DNA of 64,000 nt from Betaproteobacteria bacterium (GTDB lineage Bacteria; Pseudomonadota; Gammaproteobacteria; Burkholderiales; Casimicrobiaceae), in NCBI GenBank assembly GCA_016861105.1, contig BOKS01000007.1, forward strand, positions 124,001 to 188,000, given 5' to 3'. A model generated the notes under the pieces. It was given only the letters and a program-made list of their open reading frames with translations, was not told the origin of the DNA and searched no databases. Of the stretch, positions 26,152 to 34,878 are shown in pieces; position 1 is the stretch's first letter; each line of letters begins with the position of its first letter. A program made the position numbers and the translations under genes.

Positions 26152-27639
26152 CTAGCGGTCCAGACCGCCCATGCAGACGTACTTCACCTCGACGAACTCG
26201 TCGATGCCGTACTTGCTGCCCTCGCGGCCGAGGCCCGACTGCTTCACGCCGCCGAACGGCGCCACCTCGGTGACCATCAGCCCGGTGTTGACGCCGACCA
26301 TCCCGTACTCCAGCGCCTCGGCGACGCGCCACACCCGGCCGATGTCGCGCGCGTAGAAGTACGCCGCGAGCCCGTACTCGGTGCGGTTGGCGAGCTCGAT
26401 CACCTCGGCGTCCGACTTGAACGGGATCAGCGGCGCGACCGGCCCGAACGTCTCCTCGCGGAAGATCTTCATGTCCGGCGTGACGCTCGTGAGCAGCGTC
26501 GGCTCGAAGAAGCTGCCGCCGAGCGCGTGGCGCTTGCCGCCCGCGACCACCTTCGCGCCGCCCGCCGTCGCGTCGGCGATGTGCTCCTCGACCTTCTCGA
26601 CCGCCGCCTGGTCGATCATCGGTCCCTGCGTGACGCCGGGCTCGGCGCCGTTGCCGACCTTGAGCGACTTCACCTTCGCGGCGAACTTCTCCGCGAACGC
26701 GTCGTACACGTTCTCGTGCACGAAGAAGCGGTTCGTGCACACGCAGGTCTGGCCGGCGTTGCGGTACTTCGAGATCAGCGCGCCTTCGGCGGCCGCGTCG
26801 AGGTCCGCGTCGTCGAACACGATGAACGGCGCGTTGCCGCCGAGCTCGAGCGAGATCTTCTTGATCGTGGGCGACACCTGCTGCATCAGCAGCCGGCCGA
26901 CCTCGGTCGACCCGGTGAACGAGAGCTTGCGCACGGTCGGGTTCGCGCACATCTCGCCGCCGATCGCCCGCGCCTTGCCGGTCACGATGTTGAGCACGCC
27001 CGGCGGGAAGCCGGCGCGGTGCGCGAGCTCGGCGAGCGCGAGCGCCGAGTACGGCGTCGCCTCCGCGGGCTTCAGGATCACCGTGCAGCCGGCGGCGAGT
27101 GCCGGCGCGACCTTGCGCGTGATCATCGAGCACGGGAAGTTCCACGGCGTGATCGCCGCGCACACGCCCACCGGCTCCTTCGTCACCACGAGCCGGCGGT
27201 CGTTGCCGATCGTCGGGATCACGTCGCCGTAGACGCGCTTCGCTTCCTCGGCGAACCATTCGATGTACGCGGCGCCGATCGTCACCTCGCCCTTGGACTC
27301 GGCGAGCGGCTTGCCCTGCTCGGTGGTCAGGATGAGCGCCAGGTCGTCGACGTTCGCCATCATGAGCTCGTACCACTTGCGCAGGACCGCGCTGCGCTCC
27401 TTCGCGGTCTTCGCCTTCCACGCCGGCCACGCGCGCGCGGCCGCCTCGATCGCGCGCTTCGTCTCGGCGGCGCCGAGCACGGGCGACGTGCCGATCAGCC
27501 GGCCGGTCGCCGGGTTGACGACCGGGTGCGTGCCGCGGTCGTCGGCGTCGATCCAGGCGCCGTCCACGTAGCACTGCGTACGCAGCAGCGCGGGATCCTT
27601 GAGGGCGGGCACTTCGCGTTCGATGGTGTCGGGGGGCAT
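26152..27639 (-). CDS. gabD: NAD(P)-dependent succinate-semialdehyde-type dehydrogenase
   Basis: A 495-residue aldehyde dehydrogenase superfamily protein. The NAD(P) site is WNFPCSMITRKVAPALAAGC with LKPAEATPYSAL; the general base Glu lies in LELGGNAP (about residue 260) and the catalytic Cys in GQTCVCTN (about 295). The length and the FTGSTEVGRLL and NRFFVHE segments fit the GabD/SSADH group, which oxidises succinate semialdehyde to succinate; related semialdehydes are possible. ATG 27639 has GAGGAG eight bases upstream; a longer in-frame extension lacks one. It is divergent from the enoyl-CoA hydratase gene. gabD is a family-level assignment. Confidence 0.75.
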   Translation of the reverse strand: MPPDTIEREVPALKDPALLRTQCYVDGAWIDADDRGTHPVVNPATGRLIGTSPVLGAAETKRAIEAAARAWPAWKAKTAKERSAVLRKWYELMMANVDDLALILTTEQGKPLAESKGEVTIGAAYIEWFAEEAKRVYGDVIPTIGNDRRLVVTKEPVGVCAAITPWNFPCSMITRKVAPALAAGCTVILKPAEATPYSALALAELAHRAGFPPGVLNIVTGKARAIGGEMCANPTVRKLSFTGSTEVGRLLMQQVSPTIKKISLELGGNAPFIVFDDADLDAAAEGALISKYRNAGQTCVCTNRFFVHENVYDAFAEKFAAKVKSLKVGNGAEPGVTQGPMIDQAAVEKVEEHIADATAGGAKVVAGGKRHALGGSFFEPTLLTSVTPDMKIFREETFGPVAPLIPFKSDAEVIELANRTEYGLAAYFYARDIGRVWRVAEALEYGMVGVNTGLMVTEVAPFGGVKQSGLGREGSKYGIDEFVEVKYVCMGGLDR

Positions 27640-27741
27640 GCGGGTCTCCTCGTGCGGGGAACCGGTCATTCTAGCCCCGTCCGGCGCGGCGGGCAGGGGA
27701 CGAGGCGGTCGCACGCCGCCCGGCCGCGCGGCGCGGGCCGA

Positions 27742-27747
27742 TAGAAT
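27742..27747 (+). promoter_or_regulatory. Possible -10 element for the enoyl-CoA hydratase gene
   Basis: TAGAAT (5 of 6 to consensus) lies 27 bp before the ATG at 27774, in an otherwise G+C-rich gap. No convincing -35 is visible at 16-18 bp, so the call rests on position and local A/T. Confidence 0.35.
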
Positions 27748-27773
27748 CGAGGGCTCGCACAACGGAGTGCCGG

Positions 27774-28550
27774 ATGGACCACGTGCTTTTCGAGGTGGCG
27801 GACGGGATCGCGACCGTCACGCTGAACCGGCCCGAGCGCCGCAACGCGCTGTCGATCGCGGCCGCCGGGCGGCTCCACGACCTGTGGGAGGAGATCGACC
27901 ATTCGCCCGCGATCCGCGTGGCGATCGTCACGTCCACGCCGTGCGGGACGTTCTGCGCCGGCATGGACCTCGTCGAGGCCGCGCGCGTGCGCGCCGAGCA
28001 GGGCAAGGACATCCTCGAGGTGCTCGCCGACCCGTTCTACGACCGCATGCGCGCGGTGCAAAAGCCGCTGATCGGCGCGCTGAACGGCCACTTCACGGCG
28101 GCGGGAATGGTGCTCGCCATGCACTGCGACGTGCGCGTCGGGCTGGCCGGATCCCGCGCCGGCATCGCGGAGGCGAAGGTGGGACGCGGCTCGCCGTGGG
28201 CCGTGCCGATGCTGTGGATGCTGCCGCAGGCGATCCTGCTGGAGATGCTGCTGACCGGCGACATGCTGCCGGTGGAGCGCCTGCACGCGGTGGGCTTCGT
28301 CAATCACCTCGAGCCGGACCCGGCCGCGGTGCTGGACCGTGCGAGCCGGCTGGCGCGCGCGATCGCGGCGAACGCACCGCTGTCGGTGCACGCGGCGAAG
28401 GCCGGCCTGCGCGCCGGGACGGCGCTGGGCGCCGAGGCGGGGCTCGCGGCGTCGAAGGAACTGCACGAGGTCGTGTACGCGAGCGAGGATGCGCAGGAAG
28501 GCCCGCGCGCGTTCGCGGAAGGACGGGCGCCGGTGTGGCGCGGACGATGA
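27774..28550 (+). CDS. Enoyl-CoA hydratase/isomerase family protein
   Basis: A 258-residue crotonase-fold protein. It opens with the typical VADGIATVTLNRPERRNALS; the first oxyanion-hole loop is TPCGTFCAGMDL (about 62-73) and the second around LNGHFTAAGMVLAMHCDVRV (about 104-123). The catalytic Glu pair of classical hydratases is not obvious (the region reads AGIAEAKVG), so it may hydrate, isomerise or act on an acyl-CoA. ATG is preceded by CGGAGTG. Its stop overlaps the start of a MaoC-domain gene (ATGA), so the pair is co-translated and likely handles the same CoA ester. Confidence 0.85.
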   Translation: MDHVLFEVADGIATVTLNRPERRNALSIAAAGRLHDLWEEIDHSPAIRVAIVTSTPCGTFCAGMDLVEAARVRAEQGKDILEVLADPFYDRMRAVQKPLIGALNGHFTAAGMVLAMHCDVRVGLAGSRAGIAEAKVGRGSPWAVPMLWMLPQAILLEMLLTGDMLPVERLHAVGFVNHLEPDPAAVLDRASRLARAIAANAPLSVHAAKAGLRAGTALGAEAGLAASKELHEVVYASEDAQEGPRAFAEGRAPVWRGR

Positions 28551-29029
28551 GCGGAGGGCGGGTGAGCGGCAGCGAAGCGGTGATGCTGGGGCACGGGTTC
28601 TACTACGACCGGCTGCCGGTGGGCTTCCGGTTCCGGACGCTGGGGCGGACGATCACGGAGACGGACCTCGTGACGTACATCAACCTCACGTGGTTCACCG
28701 AGGAGGTGTTCGTGAACACGCACGACACCGGCGGGCGCGCGCTGCAGGGCCGCGTCGTGCCCGGGTCGCTCGTCTACGCGTTCGCCGAGGGCCTGCTCAC
28801 GCCGAGCATGCAGTTCACGGGGCTCGCGTTCCTCGGCGCGACGCTGGACGTGAAGCGGCCGACGGTCGTCGGCGATACGATCCACGTCGAGGGCGAGGTG
28901 ATCGAGTCGCGGCCGGCGAGCAGCGGCCACCGGGGGCTGGTGCGGACGCGCAACGAGGTCGTCAACCAGCGCGGCGAAGTCGTACTGGTGTACGACCCGC
29001 TGCGGCTGGTGAAGGGCAGCCCGGCGTAG
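28547..29029 (+). CDS. MaoC-like hotdog dehydratase
   Basis: A 160-residue single-hotdog protein of the MaoC family. Key segments are GRTITETDLVTYI (about 37-49) and the hydratase-like GRVVPGSLVYAFAEGL (about 71-86), plus VKRPTVVGDTIHVEGEV. It likely hydrates 2-enoyl-CoA to 3-hydroxyacyl-CoA, or works on a mesaconyl-type CoA. It overlaps the enoyl-CoA hydratase gene by 4 bp. The GRTITETD segment recurs in a second MaoC protein at 37852. Confidence 0.82.
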   Translation: MSGGRVSGSEAVMLGHGFYYDRLPVGFRFRTLGRTITETDLVTYINLTWFTEEVFVNTHDTGGRALQGRVVPGSLVYAFAEGLLTPSMQFTGLAFLGATLDVKRPTVVGDTIHVEGEVIESRPASSGHRGLVRTRNEVVNQRGEVVLVYDPLRLVKGSPA

Positions 29030-29075
29030 GCAATGGCCTTCCGCTGAACGGGGAAGAGGTCGAGGGGCCCGAAGT

Positions 29076-29107
29076 CACTGGGTCCCCGCTTGCGCGGGGA
29101 CGACGAG
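29076..29107 (+). repeat. REP-like palindromic element, copy B
   Basis: CACTGGGTCCCCGC followed by TTGCGCGGGGACGACGAG; matches copies A and C. It lies in the 211-bp gap between the MaoC gene and the convergent MFS gene. Confidence 0.8.
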
Positions 29108-29172
29108 AAGAGGCTACGATCGTCGCGGCGCGTGGAGGAGTGTCCAACCTATCGCTTCGTCGCCCCTCGTAC

Positions 29173-29190
29173 GCGGGGGCCCAGCGTCGT
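29173..29190 (-). repeat. REP-like half element (copy B partner)
   Basis: GCGGGGGCCCAGCGTCGT, identical to 17387-17404 and imperfectly inverted relative to copy B, here placed 65 bp downstream rather than upstream of its partner. Both sites therefore look like paired (BIME-like) elements. Confidence 0.7.
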
Positions 29191-29240
29191 CTTCCTGCAT
29201 TCGCACTCCAGCTCCGATTGCGCGCAAGTGGCGCGAGACG

Positions 29241-30590
29241 CTACGCCGGCGGCCGCATCCGCGCGGCGACGGGCACGGCGGCGACGGCGAGCAACGCGAG
29301 GACGAGGAACGCCGTGCCGAACGCCTGCGCCGGGGGCGTGTCGGCCGTCGCAAGCCGCGCATCGATGATCATCGACAGCGCCTTGACGCCGAGCGCCCCG
29401 CCCAGCATGCGGAAGAAGTTCACCAGCCCGGGCACCTCGGCGAGGCGCTCGTCGGGCACGACGCGCGTCGCGCCGGTGTTGAGGCCGCCGAACACGAACC
29501 CGATCCCGGCGCGGCCGCTCGCGGAGAGCACGGTGACCGCGGCGAGCGTGGCCGTGACCGTCGTCCAGCCGAGCAGCGCGCTGCTGGCGGCGAGCACCGC
29601 CATGCCGGCCGCCAGCACCGGCCGGAACGACCAGCGGTCGATCGCGGCCCCGCCGAGGAAGATCGCGACCGCGAGCGCGATGCCCGCGGGGATCTGCACG
29701 AGGCCCGCGACGCTCGGCGATGCGCCGAGGCCGATCTGCACGTACACGGGCACGAGGTAGATCATCCCGAACATCAGCGCGCCGTACAGCATTGCCACGG
29801 CCGACGCCGCGACGAAGCCGGGATAGCGGAACAGCCCGGGGTCGACGAGCGGCTGGCGCGCGCGCGCCAGCCGCCGCACCAGCGCGACGGCCGCGACGAG
29901 CGCGATCGCGAGCGGCGCGAGCGCGGCCGCCGCGGTCCCGCGGACGTCGACGGCCAGCACCGCGACCAGCGCCGTCCACAGCAGCACGAGCCCGGCGACG
30001 TCGGGCACGCGCCGCTCGCCGCGTGCGGACGCCGGCGCGAGCCGCGCGGCGATGAGGCCGGCGAGCGCGAGCGGCATCGGCACGACGAACAGGCCGCGCC
30101 ACGACCACGCGTCCACCACCAGTCCCGCGACCGTCGGCGCGAGCGTCGACACGACGGCGATGGCGACGCCGTACACGCTCGTCGCGCGGCCGCGCATCGA
30201 GTCGGGGTAGGCGCGGTACAGCGTGACGAGCGCGATCGGCTGCATGAGCCCGGCGAACGCGCCCATCGCGAACTGCAGCGCGACGAGCAGCGGGAACGAC
30301 GCGGCGAACGCGGCGACCGCCGCGCCCGTGGCGAAGCCGCCGCCGGCGATCGCGAGGCTGCGCGCGAGGCCGTGCCGCGCGAGCAGCGCGCTCGCCACGA
30401 GCATGCCGCCCATCATCGACGCGATGAACGCGGACGCGGCCCACTGGACCTCGCCCGGCGTCAGCGCGAACTCGCGCGCGAGCGCGGGCACCGCGACGCC
30501 GATCGCCGAGTACACGAACGGGCCCGGGAACGTCGCCGCCATCAGCGCGACGATCGACGCGAGGCTCGGCATCGCGTCGGCGCGCGTCAT
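29241..30590 (-). CDS. MFS transporter, drug-efflux type
   Basis: A 449-residue inner-membrane protein with twelve or more hydrophobic helices. Early FALTPGEVQWAASAF and LARHGLARSLA resemble the first-loop region of major facilitator exporters, and DSMRGRATSVYGVAIA is a motif-A-like repeat. Segment AWSWRGLFVVPMPLALAGL is characteristic of EmrB/QacA-type efflux pumps. ATG 30590 is chosen; the open frame extends upstream without a ribosome site. It is divergent from a TetR-family gene 71 bp away, the usual arrangement for a repressor-controlled pump. Confidence 0.83.
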   Translation of the reverse strand: MTRADAMPSLASIVALMAATFPGPFVYSAIGVAVPALAREFALTPGEVQWAASAFIASMMGGMLVASALLARHGLARSLAIAGGGFATGAAVAAFAASFPLLVALQFAMGAFAGLMQPIALVTLYRAYPDSMRGRATSVYGVAIAVVSTLAPTVAGLVVDAWSWRGLFVVPMPLALAGLIAARLAPASARGERRVPDVAGLVLLWTALVAVLAVDVRGTAAAALAPLAIALVAAVALVRRLARARQPLVDPGLFRYPGFVAASAVAMLYGALMFGMIYLVPVYVQIGLGASPSVAGLVQIPAGIALAVAIFLGGAAIDRWSFRPVLAAGMAVLAASSALLGWTTVTATLAAVTVLSASGRAGIGFVFGGLNTGATRVVPDERLAEVPGLVNFFRMLGGALGVKALSMIIDARLATADTPPAQAFGTAFLVLALLAVAAVPVAARMRPPA

Positions 30591-30602
30591 CGCGGTGCGC
30601 CC

Positions 30603-30631
30603 TTGTCCGCGGCGCGCCGCGTCTTTATCCT
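30603..30631 (+). promoter_or_regulatory. Putative promoter and operator of the TetR-family gene
   Basis: TTGTCC (30603-30608), 17-bp spacer, TATCCT (30626-30631), 31 bp before the GTG of the regulator. The spacer contains a perfect 14-bp palindrome CGCGGCGCGCCGCG (30608-30621), a plausible autoregulatory operator that would also cover the divergent MFS promoter. In such G+C-rich DNA a chance palindrome is possible. Confidence 0.4.
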
Positions 30632-30661
30632 TCGGTCGTTCCTCCACGAGGCCGCCGCGAC

Positions 30662-31297
30662 GTGCCCGCCAAGACGAGCAGCCGCAAGCCGCGCCGAGCG
30701 CGCGCCCCCGAGCACCGCACCCCGCGCCGCGACGAGATCCTCGACGTCGCCGCCGAGCTGTTCGCCGAGCACGGCTACGAGGCGGTGTCGCTCACCGACA
30801 TCGCGCAGGCGGTCGGGCTGTCGAAGGCGACGCTGTACCACTACTTCGACCGCAAGGAAGCGATCCTCGGCACGATCGTCGTCACGACCATCCGCGAGCT
30901 GAACGCGTTCGTCGATGCGGCGGTCGCCGGCGTCGAGCCGCCCGAGGAGCGCCTCGCCGTGTTCCTCGAGGCGCAGGCGGAATTCTTCGAGCGTCACCAG
31001 ACGTGGTTCCAGGTGCTGCTCACGCGCTTCTCGTCGCTCACCGAGCCCAAGCTGCGCGACGTCGCCGTCGAGTGGCGCGTCAAGTACGAGAACACGATCA
31101 AGCGGATCATCCACGACGGCATCGCGGCCGGCGCGTTCGCGACGGCGAGCCCGAACTCGGTCGTGCGCGCGGTGCTCGCGTCGCTGTACTGGCTCGCGCG
31201 CTGGTACCGGCCGGGCGGGCCGCGCCGCGCGCGCGAGATCGCGCGCGAGTACGCGAACGTGCTGCTGTACGGCGTCGCCGTCCGCGACCGGCGCTAG
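30662..31297 (+). CDS. TetR/AcrR-family transcriptional regulator
   Basis: A 211-residue regulator. A basic N-terminal tail (KTSSRKPRRARAPEHR) precedes the TetR helix-turn-helix: RRDEILDVAAELFAEHGYE, then SLTDIAQAVGLSKATLYHYF (residues about 42-61). The C-terminal ligand domain has RFSSLTEPKLRD and YWLARWYRPGG, similar to the fatty-acid-type TetR_C regulators. GTG start with GAGG about nine bases upstream. Divergent to the MFS pump. It is also the only TetR gene in the window and so a candidate for the two palindromic sites near 34.6 and 34.9 kb. Confidence 0.87.
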   Translation: MPAKTSSRKPRRARAPEHRTPRRDEILDVAAELFAEHGYEAVSLTDIAQAVGLSKATLYHYFDRKEAILGTIVVTTIRELNAFVDAAVAGVEPPEERLAVFLEAQAEFFERHQTWFQVLLTRFSSLTEPKLRDVAVEWRVKYENTIKRIIHDGIAAGAFATASPNSVVRAVLASLYWLARWYRPGGPRRAREIAREYANVLLYGVAVRDRR

Positions 31298-31319
31298 GGC
31301 GGGCACGCGGCGGCGAGCG

Positions 31320-31628
31320 TCAGCCGACCGGCAGACGCAGGATCGCGTTGCCCAGCGCCTTCGCGGTCTGGTCGAAGCGCAGCGTGCTCGTGGCACCGCC
31401 GCCCAGGCCCCCGACGAGCAGGACCAGCGCGCCGTCGATGTTCGGCATCGGATGCACCTCGACGTGGCCGCGCACCCAGTCGCCGAACAGCGCGCGCACG
31501 CGCGCCGGGTCGAGCGCGGCGAGCATCGCGCCGTAATCCTCCGGGCGCCGCGCGAGGACGCCGATGGACACGTTGTCGCCCTTGTCGCCCGAACGCACGT
31601 CGGCGATGTCGGCCAGCCGTCGCGTCAT
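31320..31628 (-). CDS. AtuA-associated C-terminal domain protein
   Basis: A 102-residue protein matching the small domain that follows AtuA (DUF1446) in terpene-utilisation-type proteins: it opens LADIADVRSGDKGDNVSIGV and ends with a glycine-rich LLVGGLGGGATSTLRFDQTA. In many genomes this is fused to AtuA; here it is a separate gene whose ATG overlaps the AtuA stop by 4 bp, so the two surely work together. Biochemical role unknown. Confidence 0.8.
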   Translation of the reverse strand: MTRRLADIADVRSGDKGDNVSIGVLARRPEDYGAMLAALDPARVRALFGDWVRGHVEVHPMPNIDGALVLLVGGLGGGATSTLRFDQTAKALGNAILRLPVG

Positions 31629-32992
31629 GACGTCACCATCTCCACGCGGTGCGGCACGAGGTCGCGCGGCACGAACGTCGGCCACAGCGACACGATCGGC
31701 CGCGGCTTCATCGGCACGCCGAACGACGTGCCGCCCGGCCCCATGATCCACAGCTGCGAGCACGCGCGCCGCACCTTGTCGGCTTCGTCGCGCGAGCGCG
31801 TGCGCACGGCGACGCGCAGCCCGACCTCGTTGGCGTCGTCGCGCTCGGGCATCGGGGCGGCCGGGCCGTGCAGCGCGTTGACGCCGACGAACGAAAACTC
31901 GACGGCGTCCGCGCGCAGGCCGAGGCGGTCGAAGCGCTCGAGCAGCGTCGCACGCGCCTTCTGTGCACGCGCGAGCGCACGCGGCCACGGGAACATGAGC
32001 AGGCCCTCGCCGATCCAGCCGTCGGCATAGCCGATCAGCACCTTGAGCTGGTCCGGACGCGGGCGGCCGCGCACGCCGCTCACCTCGACGCGGTCGGCGC
32101 CGACTTCCTGCAGCCGCACCGACGTGAAGTCGGCGACGCCGTCGGGCACCGGGTAGCCGCGCGGATCGCCGATCTCGTAGACGAGATGCTCCTTGACCGT
32201 GAACGCGTCCACGCGCCCGCCGGTGCCGGGCAGCTTGGTGACCACGCAGCGGCCGTCGCGCGCGAACTCGAGGATCGGGAACCCGACGCGGCCCATCGCC
32301 TCCATCTCGTCGAAGCGCGACGACATCCCGCCGGTGCAGCCCGACGAGCACTCGGCGATGTGGCCGGCGGTGATCGCCGCAGCGACGAGGTCGGGATCGT
32401 CGTAGCCGACGCCGAGATGCGCGAGGATCGGCCCGACGAACACCGCGCTGTCGGCGACGCGGCCGGTGATGACGATGTCGGCATCCTGCGCCAGCGCCTC
32501 GACGATGCCCTCCGAGCCGAGGTAGGCGTTCGCGCAGACGATGCGCGAACGGATCGACGCGAGGTCGGCGGATCCGGTCGCGCTGTTCGCGAGCGGCACG
32601 CCGCCGGCGACGAGCTCGTCGAGGCGGCCGAGCAGGTCGTCACCGACCACCGTGCCGATGCGCACGCCGCGCTCGCCCTTCGCGGCCAGGCGCTGCGCGA
32701 TCGCGTCCGCCCCCGCGCGCGGGTGGACGCCGCCGCCGTTCGACACGAGCCGCGTGCCGACGCGCCGCGCGAGCGGCGCCATGTCGACCATCGTCTGCAC
32801 GGCGTCCTCGACGTAGCCCGCCTCGGGGTCCTTCGCGCGCAGGCGCTGCAGCAGCGCCATCGTCAGCTCGGCGAGGTAGTCGAAGCCGAGGTAATCGAGC
32901 TTCCCGTGCTCGAGCAGCTCGAACGCGGGATCGGGGGCGTCGCCCCAGAAGCCGCTGCCGCAGCCGATGCGGACCTGGTCGTGTCGCTTCAT
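31625..32992 (-). CDS. AtuA/DUF1446 family protein
   Basis: A 455-residue protein of the acyclic terpene utilisation AtuA family. It begins VRIGCGSGFWGDAPDPAFEL, with LDYLGFDYLAELTMALL, VSNGGGVHPRAG, IVITGRVADSAVFVGP and a Cys-containing CSSGCTGGM segment. AtuA-type proteins occur with acyl-CoA dehydrogenases and biotin carboxylases in citronellol/geraniol catabolism, but their reaction is not established. Its ATG overlaps the thioesterase stop and its stop overlaps the small partner gene, giving a tight ACAD, thioesterase, AtuA, AtuA-C operon. No carboxylase is present here, so the terpene pathway itself is not implied. Confidence 0.85.
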   Translation of the reverse strand: MKRHDQVRIGCGSGFWGDAPDPAFELLEHGKLDYLGFDYLAELTMALLQRLRAKDPEAGYVEDAVQTMVDMAPLARRVGTRLVSNGGGVHPRAGADAIAQRLAAKGERGVRIGTVVGDDLLGRLDELVAGGVPLANSATGSADLASIRSRIVCANAYLGSEGIVEALAQDADIVITGRVADSAVFVGPILAHLGVGYDDPDLVAAAITAGHIAECSSGCTGGMSSRFDEMEAMGRVGFPILEFARDGRCVVTKLPGTGGRVDAFTVKEHLVYEIGDPRGYPVPDGVADFTSVRLQEVGADRVEVSGVRGRPRPDQLKVLIGYADGWIGEGLLMFPWPRALARAQKARATLLERFDRLGLRADAVEFSFVGVNALHGPAAPMPERDDANEVGLRVAVRTRSRDEADKVRRACSQLWIMGPGGTSFGVPMKPRPIVSLWPTFVPRDLVPHRVEMVTS

Positions 32993-33438
32993 GCGTCGTC
33001 GTTGACGGCCGGCCGGGCGGAACGCGAGCTCTCGCCGGCGCTGGCGCGGAACAGGAACGATCCTTCGCCCACGGCGAGCAGGCGCCTGTCGTCGGCGTGG
33101 ATCTCCACGGTGGCGAAGTACACGCGCCGGCCCGAGCGCCGGACGGTGCCGGTGGCGACGATCGTGCCGCTGCCGACCGCGTCGAGGAAGCTCGTGGTCA
33201 GCGACAGCGTGAACGCCTTGCGTGGCGCGGCCGGATCGCCGGTGTAGAGGCCGGACAGGCCGCCGGCGGCATCCACCAGGACCGAGTACAGCCCGCCGTG
33301 CACGACGCCGGACCGGTTGAGGTGCTGCGGCCCCAGCGGCAGCGCGACCCGGGCGACCCCGGCCCGCCAATCGTCCAGCCGTGCCCCGATGAACGCGAGG
33401 AACGGGATGTCGTGCATGCCGCCCGCTTCGGCGTTCAC
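32989..33438 (-). CDS. PaaI-type acyl-CoA thioesterase
   Basis: A 149-residue single-hotdog protein. The PaaI/YdiI motif is NRSGVVHGGLYSVLVDAAGG (about residues 40-59), containing the HGG and Asp of the active site, followed by FTLSLTTSFLDAV. It probably hydrolyses an acyl-CoA of the local pathway. GTG 33438 (GGGAGG just upstream) overlaps the stop of the acyl-CoA dehydrogenase by 4 bp and its own stop overlaps the AtuA start; an ATG seven codons later is an alternative. Confidence 0.8.
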   Translation of the reverse strand: MNAEAGGMHDIPFLAFIGARLDDWRAGVARVALPLGPQHLNRSGVVHGGLYSVLVDAAGGLSGLYTGDPAAPRKAFTLSLTTSFLDAVGSGTIVATGTVRRSGRRVYFATVEIHADDRRLLAVGEGSFLFRASAGESSRSARPAVNDDA

Positions 33439-34589
33439 GGCGCCTCCCGCTCGCGGATCATGCCGCGCGCGATCACGAGCTGCTGGATCTGGCTCGTGCC
33501 CTCGTACAGCCGGAACAGGCGGACGTCGCGGTAGAAGCGCTCGATGCCGGCATCGGCGATGTAGCCGGCGCCGCCGAACACCTGCACGGCGCGGTCGGCG
33601 ACGCGGCCGCACATCTCGGAGGCGAACAGCTTGCAGCACGAGGCGTCGACGGTGACGTTCTCGCCGCGGTCGCGGCGGCGCGCCGTCTCGAGCACCATCG
33701 CGCGCGCCGCGAGCGTCTCGGCGCGCGAGTCGGCGAGCAGCGCCTGCACGAGCTGGAAGTCGGCGATGCGCGCGCCGAACTGGCGGCGCTCGAGCGCATA
33801 GCCGAGCGCGTCGTCGAGCATGCGCTCCGCCACGGCGACGCACAGCGCCGCGATGTGCAGCCGGCCCTTATCGAGCACGCGCATCGCGATGCGGAAGCCC
33901 TCGCCCTCGGCGCCGAGGCGGTTCGCCGCGGGCACGCGGCACCCGTCGAACGTCACGTCGGCCGTGTGCGCGCCGCGCTGGCCCATCTTGCGGTCGGGCC
34001 GGCCGACGGACAGGCCGGGCGTCCCCGCCTCGACCAGGAACGCGGAGATGCCGGCCGCGCCGGAGCCCGGCACGCCCGTGCGCGCCATGACCGTGAACAG
34101 CCCGGCCTCGGGCGCGTTCGTGATGTAGCGCTTCGCGCCGTGCAGCACGTAGGCGTCGCCGTCGCGCACGGCGCGCGTGGTGAGCGACGCGGCGTCCGAG
34201 CCCGCGTCGGGCTCGGTGAGCGCGAACGACGCGATCAGCTCGCCGCTCGAAAGCCGCGGCAGCCAGCGCGCCTTCTGCTCGTCGGTGCCGGCGAGGACGA
34301 GCCCCTGCGAGCCGATGCCGACGTTGGTGCCGAACACCGATCGGAACGCCGGCGACGTGCGCCCGACCTCGAGGACGGCGAGCGCCTCCTCTTCCATCGT
34401 GAGCGCAGCGCCGCCGTAGGCCTCGGGGATCGACAGGCCGAACAGGCCCAGCGCGCGCATCTCGTCGACGAGGTCCGCGGGGATCGCGTCGTCCTCGGCC
34501 ACGCGCGCCTCGAGCGGCACCAGCCGCTCGCGCACGAAGCGCCGCAGCACGGCGAGGAAGGCATCGAAGGCTTCGGGGTCGCGGATCAA
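33435..34589 (-). CDS. Acyl-CoA dehydrogenase (first copy)
   Basis: A 384-residue flavoprotein. FAD-binding and substrate motifs are intact: SFALTEPDAGSDAASL (about 120-135), YITNAPEAGLFTV, and C-terminal LYEGTSQIQQLVIARG with the Glu that serves as catalytic base in medium/short-chain enzymes. It would introduce the 2,3-double bond in an acyl-CoA, passing electrons to ETF. The start is TTG with no clear ribosome site, but no better upstream start fits. It is the first gene of the minus-strand operon, preceded by a strong promoter with a palindromic operator. Confidence 0.87.
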   Translation of the reverse strand: MIRDPEAFDAFLAVLRRFVRERLVPLEARVAEDDAIPADLVDEMRALGLFGLSIPEAYGGAALTMEEEALAVLEVGRTSPAFRSVFGTNVGIGSQGLVLAGTDEQKARWLPRLSSGELIASFALTEPDAGSDAASLTTRAVRDGDAYVLHGAKRYITNAPEAGLFTVMARTGVPGSGAAGISAFLVEAGTPGLSVGRPDRKMGQRGAHTADVTFDGCRVPAANRLGAEGEGFRIAMRVLDKGRLHIAALCVAVAERMLDDALGYALERRQFGARIADFQLVQALLADSRAETLAARAMVLETARRRDRGENVTVDASCCKLFASEMCGRVADRAVQVFGGAGYIADAGIERFYRDVRLFRLYEGTSQIQQLVIARGMIREREAP

Positions 34590-34633
34590 GGAGCGGGCTC
34601 GGCAGGACGGTGGCGCGCAGGGCGACGCGAAAA

Positions 34634-34649
34634 CCGACCAATCGGTCGG
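34634..34649. promoter_or_regulatory. TetR-type operator palindrome, left site
   Basis: CCGACCAATCGGTCGG, a CCGACC/GGTCGG inverted repeat with a 4-bp centre, matching the common operator pattern of fatty-acid-type TetR repressors. It starts two bases downstream of the -10 of the acyl-CoA dehydrogenase promoter, covering the likely start of transcription. It matches the right site at 13 of 16 positions. Confidence 0.7.
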
Positions 34650-34651
34650 GA

Positions 34652-34680
34652 ATCATGCGCCAGCGGGTCGCGCGCGTCAA
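34652..34680 (-). promoter_or_regulatory. Promoter of the acyl-CoA dehydrogenase operon
   Basis: On the minus strand TTGACG (34675-34680), a 17-bp spacer and CATGAT (34652-34657, 4 of 6). Start of transcription would fall near 34645, inside the palindrome, so binding there should repress. Confidence 0.55.
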
Positions 34681-34825
34681 TCGGCGCAGCCGGCGTGGGC
34701 CTCGGGCCTCGATCGTGACCGCGATGCGCGATATGCTGCATTGCAGCGTAAACGTCATAGGCGAAACGTCTCGTGCGATGCCGATCCCTCGGGGTCGGCG
34801 GCGCGAGGGACGCCGACGCGCCCCG

Positions 34826-34854
34826 TTGACAGCCCGCGGCCGCTGGCGGACACT
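34826..34854 (+). promoter_or_regulatory. Promoter of the TAXI-TRAP operon
   Basis: A perfect TTGACA (34826-34831), 17-bp spacer, then GACACT (34849-34854, 3 of 6). Transcription would begin near 34861, just before the right palindrome, about 100 bp upstream of the binding-protein ATG. Confidence 0.5.
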
Positions 34855-34862
34855 GCGCGCAC

Positions 34863-34878
34863 TCGACCGATCGGTCGA
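34863..34878. promoter_or_regulatory. TetR-type operator palindrome, right site
   Basis: TCGACCGATCGGTCGA, a perfect 16-bp palindrome, eight bases downstream of the -10 of the TAXI-TRAP promoter and closely resembling the left site. Together they suggest one repressor governs both divergent operons. Confidence 0.7.

Noticed and set aside
29030..29240. Short open frames between the MaoC and MFS genes
   Set aside because: They run through the REP-like pair and encode repeat-derived peptides.
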